The notes: generated by a model from the letters alone, not told the origin. A DNA stretch of 64,000 nt from Paenibacillus sp. LHD-38 (GCF_031157315.1 NZ_JAVIFU010000004.1:62001-126000); one strand, 5' to 3'; positions 52,866-62,251 are shown, counted from the first letter of the stretch. Translations and numbers: made by a program.

Positions 52866-53834
52866 ATGAAGATGGGAAACGCTAAAGAGCTTCGTTTTCG
52901 CAAAGACGGCACTTTTACCATTGTCCAATTTACCGATATTCATTGGCAGGACGGGGGCGAGCTGGATTTGCAGTCGAAAGCAGCGATGGAGCTTGTGCTT
53001 GATGCTGAACAACCGGATTTTGTTATGTTTACGGGGGATGTCATTTATACGGGCAAGGATTCGGATGGGTCATGCTTATGCGACGATCCGAAACAAGCGT
53101 TTCGGGAGGCGGTTGCCGCTGCGGAGCAGCGCGGCATTCCATGGGGGATCGTATTCGGTAATCATGATACGGAGAACGACATTACCCGCGACGAGCTGAT
53201 GGGCGAGGTGCTGAAGCACACGTATACTTTAGCTGAACCTGGACCGCGGGAAATCCACGGCACAGGCAACTATGTGCTTCCTGTCTTCGGGGCTGACAAC
53301 GATCAAGCGGCCGCCTTGCTCTATTGCCTTGACTCCGGCGATTACTCCAGGCTGCCCAGCGTTCCCGGCTACGATTGGATTCAGCATGATCAAGTGCAGT
53401 GGTACTTGGAACAGTCACGGGGATGGAGAGCTCGGATGCAGGATGAAGTATTGCCGGCCATCGCATTCTTTCACATCCCGCTCCCGGAATATCAAGAAGT
53501 ATGGGACAGGGAAATATGTTATGGGGATAAAAACGAAGAAGTTTGCGCCGCACGGACGCAAGCAGGTTTCTTTTCGGCAATGCTGGCACAGGGTGACGTA
53601 ACAGCAACCTTCTGCGGACATGACCATACGAACGATTTTTGGGGAGAGCTTTACGGGATCCGCCTTTATTACGGACGGGCGACCGGGTACAATACCTATG
53701 GCAAGGAAGGCTTCCCGCGAGGCGCCCGCGTGATCCGTTTGACCGAGAACGAGAGGAACGTGGAATCGTGGCTGCGCTTAGCAGACGGCTCTGTCGTCCG
53801 CCATCAGCCCGAGCATCGTCCGGTAATCGGATGA
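52866..53834 (+). CDS. Calcineurin-like metallophosphoesterase
   Basis: The product has 322 residues with the complete binuclear-metal motif set: VQFTDIHWQ (Asp-x-His), FVMFTGDVIYTG (Gly-Asp), GIVFGNHDTE (Gly-Asn-His-Asp), AFFHIPLPEY (His) and ATFCGHDHTNDFWGE (Gly-His-Asp-His). It resembles the Dcr2/PhoD-like purple-acid-type subgroup used for phosphodiesters or phosphomonoesters. No signal peptide is seen, so it is cytosolic. GGGAGTAGG lies before the ATG at 52866. The next element is a copy of the dispersed repeat. Confidence 0.9.
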   Translation: MKMGNAKELRFRKDGTFTIVQFTDIHWQDGGELDLQSKAAMELVLDAEQPDFVMFTGDVIYTGKDSDGSCLCDDPKQAFREAVAAAEQRGIPWGIVFGNHDTENDITRDELMGEVLKHTYTLAEPGPREIHGTGNYVLPVFGADNDQAAALLYCLDSGDYSRLPSVPGYDWIQHDQVQWYLEQSRGWRARMQDEVLPAIAFFHIPLPEYQEVWDREICYGDKNEEVCAARTQAGFFSAMLAQGDVTATFCGHDHTNDFWGELYGIRLYYGRATGYNTYGKEGFPRGARVIRLTENERNVESWLRLADGSVVRHQPEHRPVIG

Positions 53835-53882
53835 TTGACGAGCCCATCCCTTCCAGCTCCTCGGCAAACGCATTGGAATGAC

Positions 53883-53986
53883 AAGCGTAAACAGCTGTCG
53901 CCATCCTTTGGAGGCAAAAGCTCGTTTCGCGGTGAAATATAAGAATCCCGATAAGCTTCGAAAACTTATAAATTCTTATATTTTAA
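53883..53986 (-). repeat. Dispersed hairpin repeat, copy e (inverted)
   Basis: Read on the minus strand, it has AAATATAAG-type arms, then CACCGCGAAACGAGCTTTTG and GGCGACAGCTGTTTACGCTT. It sits between the metallophosphoesterase gene and the proline dehydrogenase terminator. Confidence 0.8.
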
Positions 53987-53987
53987 A

Positions 53988-54020
53988 AAAAGCTGAAGCC
54001 CGCACAGGCTTCAGCTTTTC
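53988..54020 (-). terminator. Terminator of proline dehydrogenase gene
   Basis: AGCTGAAGCC and GGCTTCAGCT pair around CGCACA, with A-runs and T-runs outside; on the minus strand it directly follows the stop. Confidence 0.85.
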
Positions 54021-54022
54021 TT

Positions 54023-54943
54023 TTAGAACATATTCTTGAGCACCAGCATAAGGTTAGCGGGCTTTTCGGCCAAACGGCGGGTGAAGTAGGGATACCACAT
54101 GCTTCCATAGGGGACGTAGCAGCGGATGCGGTAGCCTTCCTTTGCCAGACGGGCCTGCTCACTCATTCGGAGACCGTACAGCATTTGGAACTCAAAGGCG
54201 TTTTTTGGAATGCGATGCGCGCGCGCGTAGGTTTTCACCCAGCTGATAATCGCATCGTCATGCGAAGCGATCGCGGTATAAATGCCTTTATCCAAATGAA
54301 GCTTAATCATGTTTTTGAAGCTATCGACGACTTTGCCCTTGTCTTGATAGGCAACCTCGATTGATTCCTTATAGGCGCCTTTGACGAGGCGAAGGCTTAT
54401 CCGTGCTTGCAGCAAATCCCTGACATCCTGCTCCGTTCGGAATAAGTAAGCCTGCAGCACGGTACCCACATTGGTCAACCCCTCGGCATGAAGCCGTTTG
54501 ACGATATCGATTGTCGCTTGGGTGAAAGGGGTATTCTCCATGTCGATTCGAACGAAGTTTCGGTGGCGCCGCGCATGCTTCACAACATCTCGAATATTTG
54601 CAAAGCAGGCTGCATGGTCTAGCGCGAGTCCCATTTGGGTCGGCTTTAACGAGACGTTGGAGTTTACTTTACGCTTGGCAATGCCCTCGATTAGCTTCAG
54701 GTATTGTTCCTTGTATGCCGCTGCCTCGCTTAAATCCCGAATGCCTTCCCCAAGATGATCAAGGGTCGCCATAATGCCGAGCTCACCCAGCTTCTCGATT
54801 TCATCCAAAGCTTCATCAAGCGTTTCTCCCGCAATAAACCGGCTGGCGAGCCTTTTGCCATAGTTCGTTGAAAGCTTTTCTACAAGCGGCATGCCCGTAA
54901 TCGTCAACAATGATTTGCGATACCATTTCGATCCGATGCCCAT
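54023..54943 (-). CDS. putB: Proline dehydrogenase (monofunctional)
   Basis: The product is a 306-residue FAD enzyme that oxidises proline to pyrroline-5-carboxylate, giving electrons to the quinone pool. The TIM-barrel PRODH signature is visible: FIAGETLDEALDEIEKLGELGIMATLDHLGEGI, NVSLKPTQMGLALD, FVRIDMENTPFT, VLQAYLFRTEQDVRDLL, LRLVKGAYKES, TAIASHD and FEFQMLYGLR, with RCYVPYGSMWYPYFTRRLAEKPAN at the end. Length fits the Gram-positive FadM/PutB type, not the bifunctional PutA. GGAGCA-like AGGAGCAG lies upstream. No P5C dehydrogenase gene is adjacent. Confidence 0.93.
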   Translation of the reverse strand: MGIGSKWYRKSLLTITGMPLVEKLSTNYGKRLASRFIAGETLDEALDEIEKLGELGIMATLDHLGEGIRDLSEAAAYKEQYLKLIEGIAKRKVNSNVSLKPTQMGLALDHAACFANIRDVVKHARRHRNFVRIDMENTPFTQATIDIVKRLHAEGLTNVGTVLQAYLFRTEQDVRDLLQARISLRLVKGAYKESIEVAYQDKGKVVDSFKNMIKLHLDKGIYTAIASHDDAIISWVKTYARAHRIPKNAFEFQMLYGLRMSEQARLAKEGYRIRCYVPYGSMWYPYFTRRLAEKPANLMLVLKNMF

Positions 54944-55042
54944 CCGTGCTGCTCCTTTCCGAAAAACGATAGTAGGAGTCTGAATTGGGAAGCTCGATAG
55001 TAGTATATTCAGAAATCATCGTCACGCGCTATGCGAGCCTAA

Positions 55043-56119
55043 TTATTTGAAAAACAGAAAGTGAGTCGGCAGCTTCCGAAGCTGTCCATCCGAAGGCTTA
55101 TTAATGACTCGTCCATTAAAAATAAGTGATGAGGAGCCGCCGCCATCGAGATTATAGCCGTCCACGGCGCCATAACGCTGAAGGAGAAGCTGCATCTCGC
55201 CAAGCGTGGCGCCGGAGCTCCCGGATTCGTTATAGCCGTCGGCTACGATAAACAGCAGTTGATCGTCTTTATAGTTGGCTACAATGGTTCGCGGCGCCCG
55301 CTTCGGGCTTGTCTGCCACTTGATCGGGATCGGCTGCGGAGCCCCGCCTCTCATCAGCACGGGCACAAAGGAAGCGCCGAATCTTGGTTTCTGGGCATCC
55401 AGCTGCGCCTTGCTTACGAATTTCCCGCCGATCAGCTCATTCTGTTCATTTAAACCGACAAAAAACAAATCCGCGTGAGGCGGTTCAAAGCCTGTTGCGT
55501 AGCTACCGTCCACGATGGTCGTGCTGAGCGGATAACGCTTGCCGCGTCCATCCGCAAAGCCGCCCGCATTGACGCCCGCAATGGCTCCGTGACGGTTGAC
55601 CGCAGCAAGCGTAGACTCTGCTTTGCCGAGCTCGTCGCCACCGAGAGACATCGTCATGGCATCTTTGCTCTTCAGCTTTACTTTTAGCGCGTAGGCCGTA
55701 AAGTTTTCTGCTTTTATGTAGAAGAGCTGGGCTCTAAGCTTGTCGGATTCAACGGTTGCAGACGCATTGCCAAGCTTTCGCGTAATATTGCGATCGTAAA
55801 TTTGCAGAGGCTTCATCGCTTGGGAGGCTGCAATCGACGAAATTTTCGCCATATCCGCATTCGTCTGCTGGTACAGTTTTATTTGCCTTTGAATCGATTC
55901 CCGCGTTTGCGACGCAATTTCCTGGGCGAGATCAAGGCCTGCCGCGGCATGCGTAATATCGGCTTCGGGCAGCCTTGCTTGTTCGGTGACAGGTTTCGGG
56001 AATGCTTCGGTAGATAATTGAATGACCATATCGGATAATAGCAGCCAGATCATTACGCCTAGAAAAGGGGCACATGCGAGTAAGGCGGTACGGTTTAATG
56101 CTCTTACGGTGATATTCAT
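55043..56119 (-). CDS. Phosphodiester glycosidase (NAGPA-like) membrane-anchored protein
   Basis: The product has 358 residues. One N-terminal membrane helix (about 8-30) serves as anchor or signal; a helical linker follows (AHAAAGLDLAQEIASQTRESIQRQIKLYQQTNADMAKI). The PF09992-type domain spans about 120-358: FTAYALKVKLKS, GAIAGVNAGGFADGRGKRYPLSTTIVDG, LLFIVADGYNESGSSGATLGEMQLLLQRYGAVDGYNLDGGGSSSLIFNGRVIN. Members cleave phosphodiester-linked sugars or act in exopolysaccharide biology. The start overlaps the end of the coiled-coil gene by 4 bases, so the two are coupled. Confidence 0.85.
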   Translation of the reverse strand: MNITVRALNRTALLACAPFLGVMIWLLLSDMVIQLSTEAFPKPVTEQARLPEADITHAAAGLDLAQEIASQTRESIQRQIKLYQQTNADMAKISSIAASQAMKPLQIYDRNITRKLGNASATVESDKLRAQLFYIKAENFTAYALKVKLKSKDAMTMSLGGDELGKAESTLAAVNRHGAIAGVNAGGFADGRGKRYPLSTTIVDGSYATGFEPPHADLFFVGLNEQNELIGGKFVSKAQLDAQKPRFGASFVPVLMRGGAPQPIPIKWQTSPKRAPRTIVANYKDDQLLFIVADGYNESGSSGATLGEMQLLLQRYGAVDGYNLDGGGSSSLIFNGRVINKPSDGQLRKLPTHFLFFK

Positions 56120-56556
56120 TTGAGCACATCCAAGTTCTTCTGCAGCTCATTCAGCTGCTTCTTCACCTCGTTCAGCTGCGTGTACAGCTTGTTGCTGTTA
56201 TCGGTCTTGGAGGCCGCATTATCCTTCGTGAACGTAAGCAGCTCGTTTAGCGCATCCACCTTTGCCTTAAGCTCAGTAAGATCTGCCGTATAATCCGTTT
56301 CAAGCTGAAGCATGCGAGCCTCGTAGGTTTGCTGCATGGCTGTAATTTGGCTTGCGGTTTGCCGTTCCAGATCCGCGGATAAGGTTTGCTGAATCCGTTC
56401 GGTATACCATTTCGCGCCAAGTATGCCGGAGCATATAATAATGACCCATACGCAGACGAAGAGGAGAAAGGTACGGTTTCCTCTCTTTTTGCGTGTCTTC
56501 TTGTCGTATTGGCTGGCAGTACGTTGTTCCAAAATCAAATCACTCATTCTATTCAT
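56116..56556 (-). CDS. Small membrane protein with coiled coil
   Basis: The product has 146 residues. A basic cytosolic start (YDKKTRKKRGNR) is followed by one membrane helix (TFLLFVCVWVIIICSGILGAKW, about 28-50). The rest forms an extracytoplasmic coiled coil with heptads (IQQTLSADLERQTASQITAMQQTYEARMLQLETDYTADLTELKAKVDALNELLTF...LYTQLNEVKKQLNELQKNL). It is not recognised as an enzyme. It is upstream of and coupled to the glycosidase gene, so it may be a scaffold or partner. GAGAGGTG lies just before the ATG; a second in-frame ATG at 56547 is possible. Confidence 0.75.
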   Translation of the reverse strand: MNRMSDLILEQRTASQYDKKTRKKRGNRTFLLFVCVWVIIICSGILGAKWYTERIQQTLSADLERQTASQITAMQQTYEARMLQLETDYTADLTELKAKVDALNELLTFTKDNAASKTDNSNKLYTQLNEVKKQLNELQKNLDVLK

Positions 56557-56812
56557 TCACCTCTCTTGTTAGTCACTTGCACGAAAGATCGGATGAACGA
56601 ACTGCAAGCATGGGGTTCAGTATTCTAGACATCAAATCATGCCAAATAGTTGCGCATGTCATCTTATTGTAACAAAGAGAGAAGTAGATGTCCCCTATGT
56701 GAGGTGGAAATAAATTGTAAATTTTAAAAATCAGCGGAACATTCTTACCCACTTGTGCGTCTAACCATATGGGATGCAGCAGTCGATGCTGTAAATTTGG
56801 AAGGAGAACAGG

Positions 56813-58570
56813 ATGAGTAAAGTGAATTGGATCAGTCGAATGGCCAAGCGAATTGTTGTTGCTAGCTTGCTAGTTTCGCTTGTGGGAGCAGGGTTTGGAG
56901 CGAAGGAAGAGGCGCATGCGGCAGAGCGTCAGCCGATAAAATTGGTATTTGTCCACGGTTCGAAACAAATGTCGTTGAACGGGAAAACGCAGCAAATGAC
57001 AACGCCGCTTCCGGTGGTAAAAGGAGTCACGATGATTCCTGTCCGTACGATTGCGACTTCTGTAGGCGCAAGCGTATATAACGATAGCAAGGGTACTCAT
57101 ATCGATACTTATTTCAACAAAGTAACACTGAACGTTAACATGCGCGGTGCGAACCGCAACGGCAGCTATTTGCTTTTGCCAAATGCGGCTATGCGGATCA
57201 ATGGCACGATGCATGTCCCTTTATCCGCGGTAAAGTTCCTATGGAATGCGGGTTACGTCTATAACGCGCAGCTGAAGCAAATCACTATTACGATTCAGCC
57301 GGAGCCGAATGTCGCGCCCGTAGCCAAATTCAATGCACCGCTCGAAGTGAAGCAGGGCGAGAATATCGAATACGAGGATCTCAGCTATGATCCGGACGGC
57401 AAGACCGTTAAACCGATCTGGACAGGACGCAAAAGCACCTATTTCGAGCCGGGCGTCTACACGGTAACGCTGAGCGTTTACGACAGCGAAGGACTTAGCA
57501 GCGGAGTCGTGTCACAAGATATCACCGTTACGGATGAAGTGATGTACTCGCCTTACGAATATTACATGCGTTATGGTAATCCGGGCGATAAATTCGTACT
57601 CGACGGAAAGCTGATGAACACCTTTAAAGAGGTTTCGACCATTGAATCCAAGAGCGGACGCACGTTGTACATGTCGAATGCGCCGGAGCGTTTCTTCGGT
57701 GAGGGTCTCCTCTATGAGGATACGTTGAATGATCCAAGCCGGTTGTTCCTCCATCACCGCAACGGCTCCCAAGAACGGCTAAAGCTAGCGGTAGTCGCAA
57801 CGAACAAGGGTGAGGAGAGCATTAAGCTGACGATAGGCAACCGGGGATTGGCTGGACCAAGCGTAAGCGCGCTTCAGTTCGGATCCGCTGCGGTAAGCAG
57901 ATATTTTGTGCCGTCTCAGCCGCGCGAAATGATCATTGAGCCGGGCGCATCCATCAACCTCATGCCGGAGATGGAGAAAATCATCATGAATCCGGATGAA
58001 GGCTTTTCCGGCCTGCTTGATGTGGACATGGATGGCGAATTGACCTTCTCGACGATGGCGCTAAAAGAATTCACGGATCCGGTAAGCGTGGTATTTAAGC
58101 TGCCGGAGCTGGAGAAAGTCGGCAACCGCGGCAAGTTTTTTGATACCGATCAATATATCGAAGTAACTGAAAAGGTTGGCGTGACCGAAAGCAAGCTTCG
58201 CCTTGGCCAGCGCGGTCCAGCTATGGCGGGCGTGGATGCGCTGACGGGCGGAATGACGATTAACGGCGGGGAGTATGGCGCCGTGACGACGATCAAGCTC
58301 AAAAGCGTCGCTTACGGAACGCGTATTATTTTGAATCCGCGCGCGGGTATTTTCCAAGGAGCGGTCACGGTGAACGGGAAAGTCGTTTCGGTGCCGTCCG
58401 GCGGACATGTGAAAGTAGGCGAGGGTGCGCTGCTTTACACGCAGCTAAGACCTGAGGGAGCGGCAGGCCTGCAGGCAGCGCCTGAGGTGACCATTCAATA
58501 TACGTCGCCTGGAGCAAGCTCATTGCCGATCTTATTCGTATTTCTTCCAGCATCGGATTTTAAATCATAA
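56813..58570 (+). CDS. Secreted stalk-domain and PKD-like surface protein
   Basis: The product has 585 residues. The signal peptide runs MSKVNWISRMAKRIVVASLLVSLVGAGFG...AHAAE. Residues about 45-165 form a copper-amine-oxidase-N/stalk domain (LNGKTQQMTTPLPVVKGVTMIPVRTIATSVGASVY...MRINGTMHVPLSAVKFLWNAGY). Residues about 170-245 are a PKD-like module (APLEVKQGENIEYEDLSYDPDGKTVKPIWTGRKSTYFEPGVYTVTLSVYDSEG). The rest (about 250-585) is a beta-rich part common to Paenibacillus secreted proteins and I do not recognise it. GGAAGGAGA lies 7-9 bases before the ATG. No catalytic motif is seen; a surface or spore-matrix role is possible. Confidence 0.82.
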   Translation: MSKVNWISRMAKRIVVASLLVSLVGAGFGAKEEAHAAERQPIKLVFVHGSKQMSLNGKTQQMTTPLPVVKGVTMIPVRTIATSVGASVYNDSKGTHIDTYFNKVTLNVNMRGANRNGSYLLLPNAAMRINGTMHVPLSAVKFLWNAGYVYNAQLKQITITIQPEPNVAPVAKFNAPLEVKQGENIEYEDLSYDPDGKTVKPIWTGRKSTYFEPGVYTVTLSVYDSEGLSSGVVSQDITVTDEVMYSPYEYYMRYGNPGDKFVLDGKLMNTFKEVSTIESKSGRTLYMSNAPERFFGEGLLYEDTLNDPSRLFLHHRNGSQERLKLAVVATNKGEESIKLTIGNRGLAGPSVSALQFGSAAVSRYFVPSQPREMIIEPGASINLMPEMEKIIMNPDEGFSGLLDVDMDGELTFSTMALKEFTDPVSVVFKLPELEKVGNRGKFFDTDQYIEVTEKVGVTESKLRLGQRGPAMAGVDALTGGMTINGGEYGAVTTIKLKSVAYGTRIILNPRAGIFQGAVTVNGKVVSVPSGGHVKVGEGALLYTQLRPEGAAGLQAAPEVTIQYTSPGASSLPILFVFLPASDFKS

Positions 58571-58576
58571 TGATTT

Positions 58577-58617
58577 GGAGGAAGCGCCTTATGGACTCGG
58601 CGCTTCCTCCTTTTTTG
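58577..58617 (+). terminator. Terminator after stalk/PKD gene
   Basis: GGAGGAAGCGCC and GGCGCTTCCTCC pair around a 10-base loop (TTATGGACTC) and are followed by six Ts. Confidence 0.9.
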
Positions 58618-58687
58618 TTGTTGACCCACCTCGTCATGTATACTAGAGATAGTCATTATCATTAGACCATTGAGGAGGATGATCAGT

Positions 58688-59671
58688 ATGGATCAACCAA
58701 TTACAAATAACGGCGCAAGCCAAACCAAAGCCAAAGCCATGTTCGCAGGCGGCTGCTTCTGGTGCATGGTCTCACCTTTCGAAGAAATGCCCGGCATTAT
58801 CTCGGTCGTTTCCGGCTATACGGGGGGCCATACCGTCAACCCGACTTATGAGGAGGTTTGCTCGGAGACGACCGGCCATGCGGAGGCGGTGCAAATTACG
58901 TACAATCCGCAAATTTTTCCCTACGAGAAGCTGCTCAACATATTCTGGATGCAAATTGATCCGACGGATGCGGGCGGCCAGTTCCATGACCGCGGCGAGT
59001 CTTACCGGACGGGCATTTATTATTATGATGAGAAGCAGCGCGAGCTGGCTGAGGCTTCCAAGCAGGAGCTCGAGGTTAGCGGCCGCTTCGATCGTCCGAT
59101 CGTAACGGAAATCGAGCCGGCGCAGGCATTTTACCCGGCAGAGGATTATCACCAGGGCTATCATAAAACGAACCCTTACCGTTATAAAATGTACCGTAAA
59201 GGTTCCGGCCGCGACGCGTTTATCTCGCAGAACTGGACGGTTAAGAAGGACAAAGACGAGCTTAAGCAGCGTCTGACCCCAATTCAATACGAAGTAACGC
59301 AAAACAGCGGAACGGAGCGTCCGTTCACAGGCGAGTACTGGGATCACACCGAGGATGGCATCTATGTGGACATTGTGTCAGGAGAGCCGCTGTTCAGCTC
59401 CCGCGATAAATACGATGCAGGCTGCGGATGGCCGAGCTTTACGAAGCCGCTGCAGGCTTCAGCAATAGCAGAACATACTGACACCTCGCATTATATGGTA
59501 AGGGTTGAGGTTCGCAGCAAGGAAGGCGATTCCCATCTCGGCCATGTGTTCGATGACGGACCGCAGCCAACCGGGCTTCGGTACTGCATTAACTCCGCAT
59601 CTCTGCGGTTCATTGGCAAAAATGAGCTGGAGCAAGAAGGGTACGGCGAGTATTTGAATCTTTTCGAGTAA
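58688..59671 (+). CDS. msrAB: Fused methionine sulfoxide reductase MsrA-MsrB
   Basis: The product is a 327-residue bifunctional repair enzyme for oxidised methionine. The MsrA domain (about 15-170) has [19 protein letters not shown] with the catalytic Cys, then [28 protein letters not shown] and [17 protein letters not shown]. The MsrB domain (about 185-327) has [43 protein letters not shown] and [12 protein letters not shown] with its catalytic Cys; the zinc CxxC pairs of many MsrB are absent. The ATG at 58688 has GAGGAGG 9 bases upstream. The fused order A-B is common in Gram-positives. Cytosolic. Confidence 0.95.
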   Translation: MDQPITNNGASQTKAKAMFAGGCFWCMVSPFEEMPGIISVVSGYTGGHTVNPTYEEVCSETTGHAEAVQITYNPQIFPYEKLLNIFWMQIDPTDAGGQFHDRGESYRTGIYYYDEKQRELAEASKQELEVSGRFDRPIVTEIEPAQAFYPAEDYHQGYHKTNPYRYKMYRKGSGRDAFISQNWTVKKDKDELKQRLTPIQYEVTQNSGTERPFTGEYWDHTEDGIYVDIVSGEPLFSSRDKYDAGCGWPSFTKPLQASAIAEHTDTSHYMVRVEVRSKEGDSHLGHVFDDGPQPTGLRYCINSASLRFIGKNELEQEGYGEYLNLFE

Positions 59672-59726
59672 TAGGTTTGTCAAACGGCAGAAGGAACAAC
59701 TCAAATGAATGGAGGAGATACGGAAG

Positions 59727-60296
59727 ATGAACGTTGAAGAAGCGATTCGCACGCGCAGAACGATTGGGAGAGTCAAGAAGGACCCTGTAGACCGCGCGCT
59801 TATTGAACGACTGCTCGATGCGGCTGTTTGGGCGCCCAGCCATCATAATACGCAGCCATGGTCATTTATTGTCATGACCGGTGAAGGCCGAGGCCGGCTT
59901 GCCGAGGGATATGCGCGCGTATCCGCAGCAGCGGTACCGGAGATGACCGGACAGGCGCTTGAGGATCGACTAGCGAAGGAACGGACAAAAGCATACCGCG
60001 CACCTGTTGTGATAGCGGCAGTATGCTCGCCTTCTAATGATCCGCGGGCGGTTCTGGAAGAAGAGCTGGCTGCTGCGCAAGCAGCCGTGCAAAATTTGCT
60101 GCTCGCCGCGCACGCAAGCGGACTGGGTGCGATCTGGCGATCCGGCGATCCGATGTATCATCCCCTTATGAGAGAGACATTCGGGCTTGCGGAGAAAGAG
60201 CGGATAGTTGGCTTCATTTACTTGGGTTATCCCGAGATGACGCCGCCGGAGCCGCAGCGCGTACCTGCTACCGCGAAGACGGTATGGCTGGTGTAG
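59727..60296 (+). CDS. Nitroreductase-family flavoprotein
   Basis: The product has 189 residues with the FMN-dependent nitroreductase fold. The N-terminus has the FMN-binding VEEAIRTRRTIGRVKKDPVDRALIERLLDAAVWAPSHHNTQPWSFIVMTG; the C-terminal part has AAQAAVQNLLLAAHASGLGAIWRSGDPMYHPLMRETFGLAEKERIVGFIYLGYPE. It reduces nitro compounds or quinones with NAD(P)H; the natural substrate is unknown. The ATG at 59727 has GGAGGAG 9 bases upstream. It lies 55 bases after msrAB and may be co-transcribed; both fit redox stress. Confidence 0.9.
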   Translation: MNVEEAIRTRRTIGRVKKDPVDRALIERLLDAAVWAPSHHNTQPWSFIVMTGEGRGRLAEGYARVSAAAVPEMTGQALEDRLAKERTKAYRAPVVIAAVCSPSNDPRAVLEEELAAAQAAVQNLLLAAHASGLGAIWRSGDPMYHPLMRETFGLAEKERIVGFIYLGYPEMTPPEPQRVPATAKTVWLV

Positions 60297-60317
60297 ATTA
60301 CGGTAATAAGCTTATGA

Positions 60318-60362
60318 AACAGGCCGTGCCATTCGGATAAGCGAATGGTACGGCCTGTTTTT
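60318..60362. terminator. Bidirectional terminator
   Basis: AACAGGCCGTGCCATTCG pairs with CGAATGGTACGGCCTGTT with one mismatch, around GATAAG. It serves the nitroreductase gene and the converging GH18 gene. Confidence 0.88.
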
Positions 60363-60400
60363 GGTCTGCAATAATCCGTCAAACAATGAAAGAAAACGCC

Positions 60401-61678
60401 TCATACAAGCTTCTTGATCGTAAAGTTCGCCTGCAGCACATACCAATTCTGTGGAAAAGGAACGCCAAGGACCCAGTAGCTGACGCCGCGCAGGTTATAG
60501 GTTTTTACGAGGTTGAACTTCGCCTGTACGCTGCGTGCGTCCTCAAACCAGACGGTATGCTCGCGGCCTTCCTTATCATAATAGTTGTAGTGGGGGGATT
60601 GCGCTTCCACGTCGTATTCAATGGTTGCGCCGTATTGATTAGCCCGGTTTACTGCTGCCTGCGGACTGACAGTGGGTGCCCATTTCCCCCCTTGCACGTA
60701 AGGCAGTGTCCAGTCATAGCCGTATAACGGCATGCCCATGACGATCTTCTGTGCTGGAATTACGCTTAACGCGTAAGTCAACACTTTATTAACCTCGTTC
60801 AGCGGCGCAACGGCACGGGGAGCACCGCCAGACCAGCCCCATTCGTAGGTCATCAGCACAACGAAATCGACGATGCGTCCATGAGCAGCATAATCATGCG
60901 CCTCGTACAGCGTACCCGTTTGGGTGGCGCTGAGCTTAGGAGCGAGACAGGTGGATACGAGATAGTTTTGCGGATGCAGGCTGTCTACGAGTCTCTGCAG
61001 AAAGGCGTTGTACAGCTCACGGTCGGCGGGCGGCACATACTCGAAATCGACATTAAGCGCTAGGTACCCCTTTTGCTTCATCGTGGCGAGTATGTTTCCG
61101 ATAAGCCTTTGCTGAAGCGCAGGATCGCTTAACACCGCATGGGCAATTTCCGAGCTGAAGGTTCCGTTTTCAAAATTGGTGATGACCATCATCGGCGCGG
61201 CTCTCGATTGGTAGGCGGCATTAATGATCGCGGAGTCGTCAAGGGTTGTAAAGGACCCGTCAGTCTGTACGCGGTAGCTGAACGGGCTTAAATACGTTAA
61301 GTATTGGCCGATTTCCTGCACAAGCTCAACGCCGGCAGGCCCGAACTTTTCGGTGTAAGCATTAACTTCAATGATGGGTCGTGCCGGTTGCGGAATCACA
61401 ATCGTTTGACCTGGATAAATGAGCGCAGGATTATTAATTTGATTAACCTCCGCCAGCTCTTGTAGCGTAACGCCGTATCGCTGAGCGATCAGCCAAAGCG
61501 TCTCTCCGACAAGCACCCTGTGAGTGGCTGCTTCAGTGGGAATGATTATGGATTGACCGACAACAAGTATATTCGGGTCGCTTAACCCGTTGGCATCCGT
61601 AATATCGCTAACGGATACGTCGAATTTTTGAGCCAGCTTATATAACGAATCGCCTTTCTGCACTACATGAATTTGCAT
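60401..61678 (-). CDS. LysM-GH18 spore-cortex-type N-acetylglucosaminidase
   Basis: The product has 425 residues. Two LysM domains at about 1-48 and 51-96 (QIHVVQKGDSLYKLAQKFDVSVSDITDANGLSDPNILVVGQSIIIP; HRVLVGETLWLIAQRYGVTLQELAEVNQINNPALIYPGQTIVIP) bind peptidoglycan. The GH18 domain follows, with the catalytic strand GYLALNVDFEYVPPADRELY (final Glu) and VVLMTYEWGWSGGAPRAVAPL, MGMPLYGYDW. The layout matches SleL/YaaH-type cortex hydrolases and coat-associated proteins. No signal peptide is present, as in those proteins. The start has GGAGG (on the minus strand, AAGGAGG before ATG). Confidence 0.9.
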   Translation of the reverse strand: MQIHVVQKGDSLYKLAQKFDVSVSDITDANGLSDPNILVVGQSIIIPTEAATHRVLVGETLWLIAQRYGVTLQELAEVNQINNPALIYPGQTIVIPQPARPIIEVNAYTEKFGPAGVELVQEIGQYLTYLSPFSYRVQTDGSFTTLDDSAIINAAYQSRAAPMMVITNFENGTFSSEIAHAVLSDPALQQRLIGNILATMKQKGYLALNVDFEYVPPADRELYNAFLQRLVDSLHPQNYLVSTCLAPKLSATQTGTLYEAHDYAAHGRIVDFVVLMTYEWGWSGGAPRAVAPLNEVNKVLTYALSVIPAQKIVMGMPLYGYDWTLPYVQGGKWAPTVSPQAAVNRANQYGATIEYDVEAQSPHYNYYDKEGREHTVWFEDARSVQAKFNLVKTYNLRGVSYWVLGVPFPQNWYVLQANFTIKKLV

Positions 61679-62032
61679 CTTCGCCGAACCTCCTTTTCAA
61701 ATTCATTGTTCATGCGTTTACGACTGCGGTCTCTATGTGCGCGCATACCAAAAAAGTCTCCATTACAACTGTATTCGTCGGAGGTTGTTCCTAGTCTGAA
61801 AAAGAAGCGGGTGGGAATTCCGAGCATTGGGAATAATACGAAAATAAGATCAGACAGCCGACGCTACATCCAATATTTTTTCGCAGACGGATCTTCTCGT
61901 GTTTTGCGTTTGTGCGTCTTTTCTTTGAGAAAATGGAACGAAATGGGGCTTCAGCGGAGCATGAAAGGTAAACGGTGTGGGTTAAGCCCCTAAATATGGG
62001 TATTTCACTCGGAATTCGGCTTTGTTTTATTC

Positions 62033-62109
62033 AAAAAAACGAACCTTTATAAAACATTGTCTTTTAATGTTCGTATTTCATTGACAGTGGTTTGGGGATT
62101 AGATAAACT
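62033..62109 (+). promoter_or_regulatory. PurBox pair and promoter of the pur operon
   Basis: AAAAAACGAACCTTT and, inverted, AATGTTCGTATTT have cores (62040-62043, 62070-62073) 26 bases apart, the spacing expected for PurR. TTGACA (62081-62086), 17 bases and TAAACT (62104-62109) form the promoter. The same arrangement occurs at pbuG. Confidence 0.85.
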
Positions 62110-62251
62110 AGAATAGGTTTGAGGCGGAGCGCTCTGACAGTGCGAAACATGTTGTAGTTTGTCGAAGCCGAAGACTCAGAAGTATGACTTTAAAGTTAAA
62201 ACTGGAATACAAGGATGAATCATCATAACTTCTTCCTATTTCATTTACATT

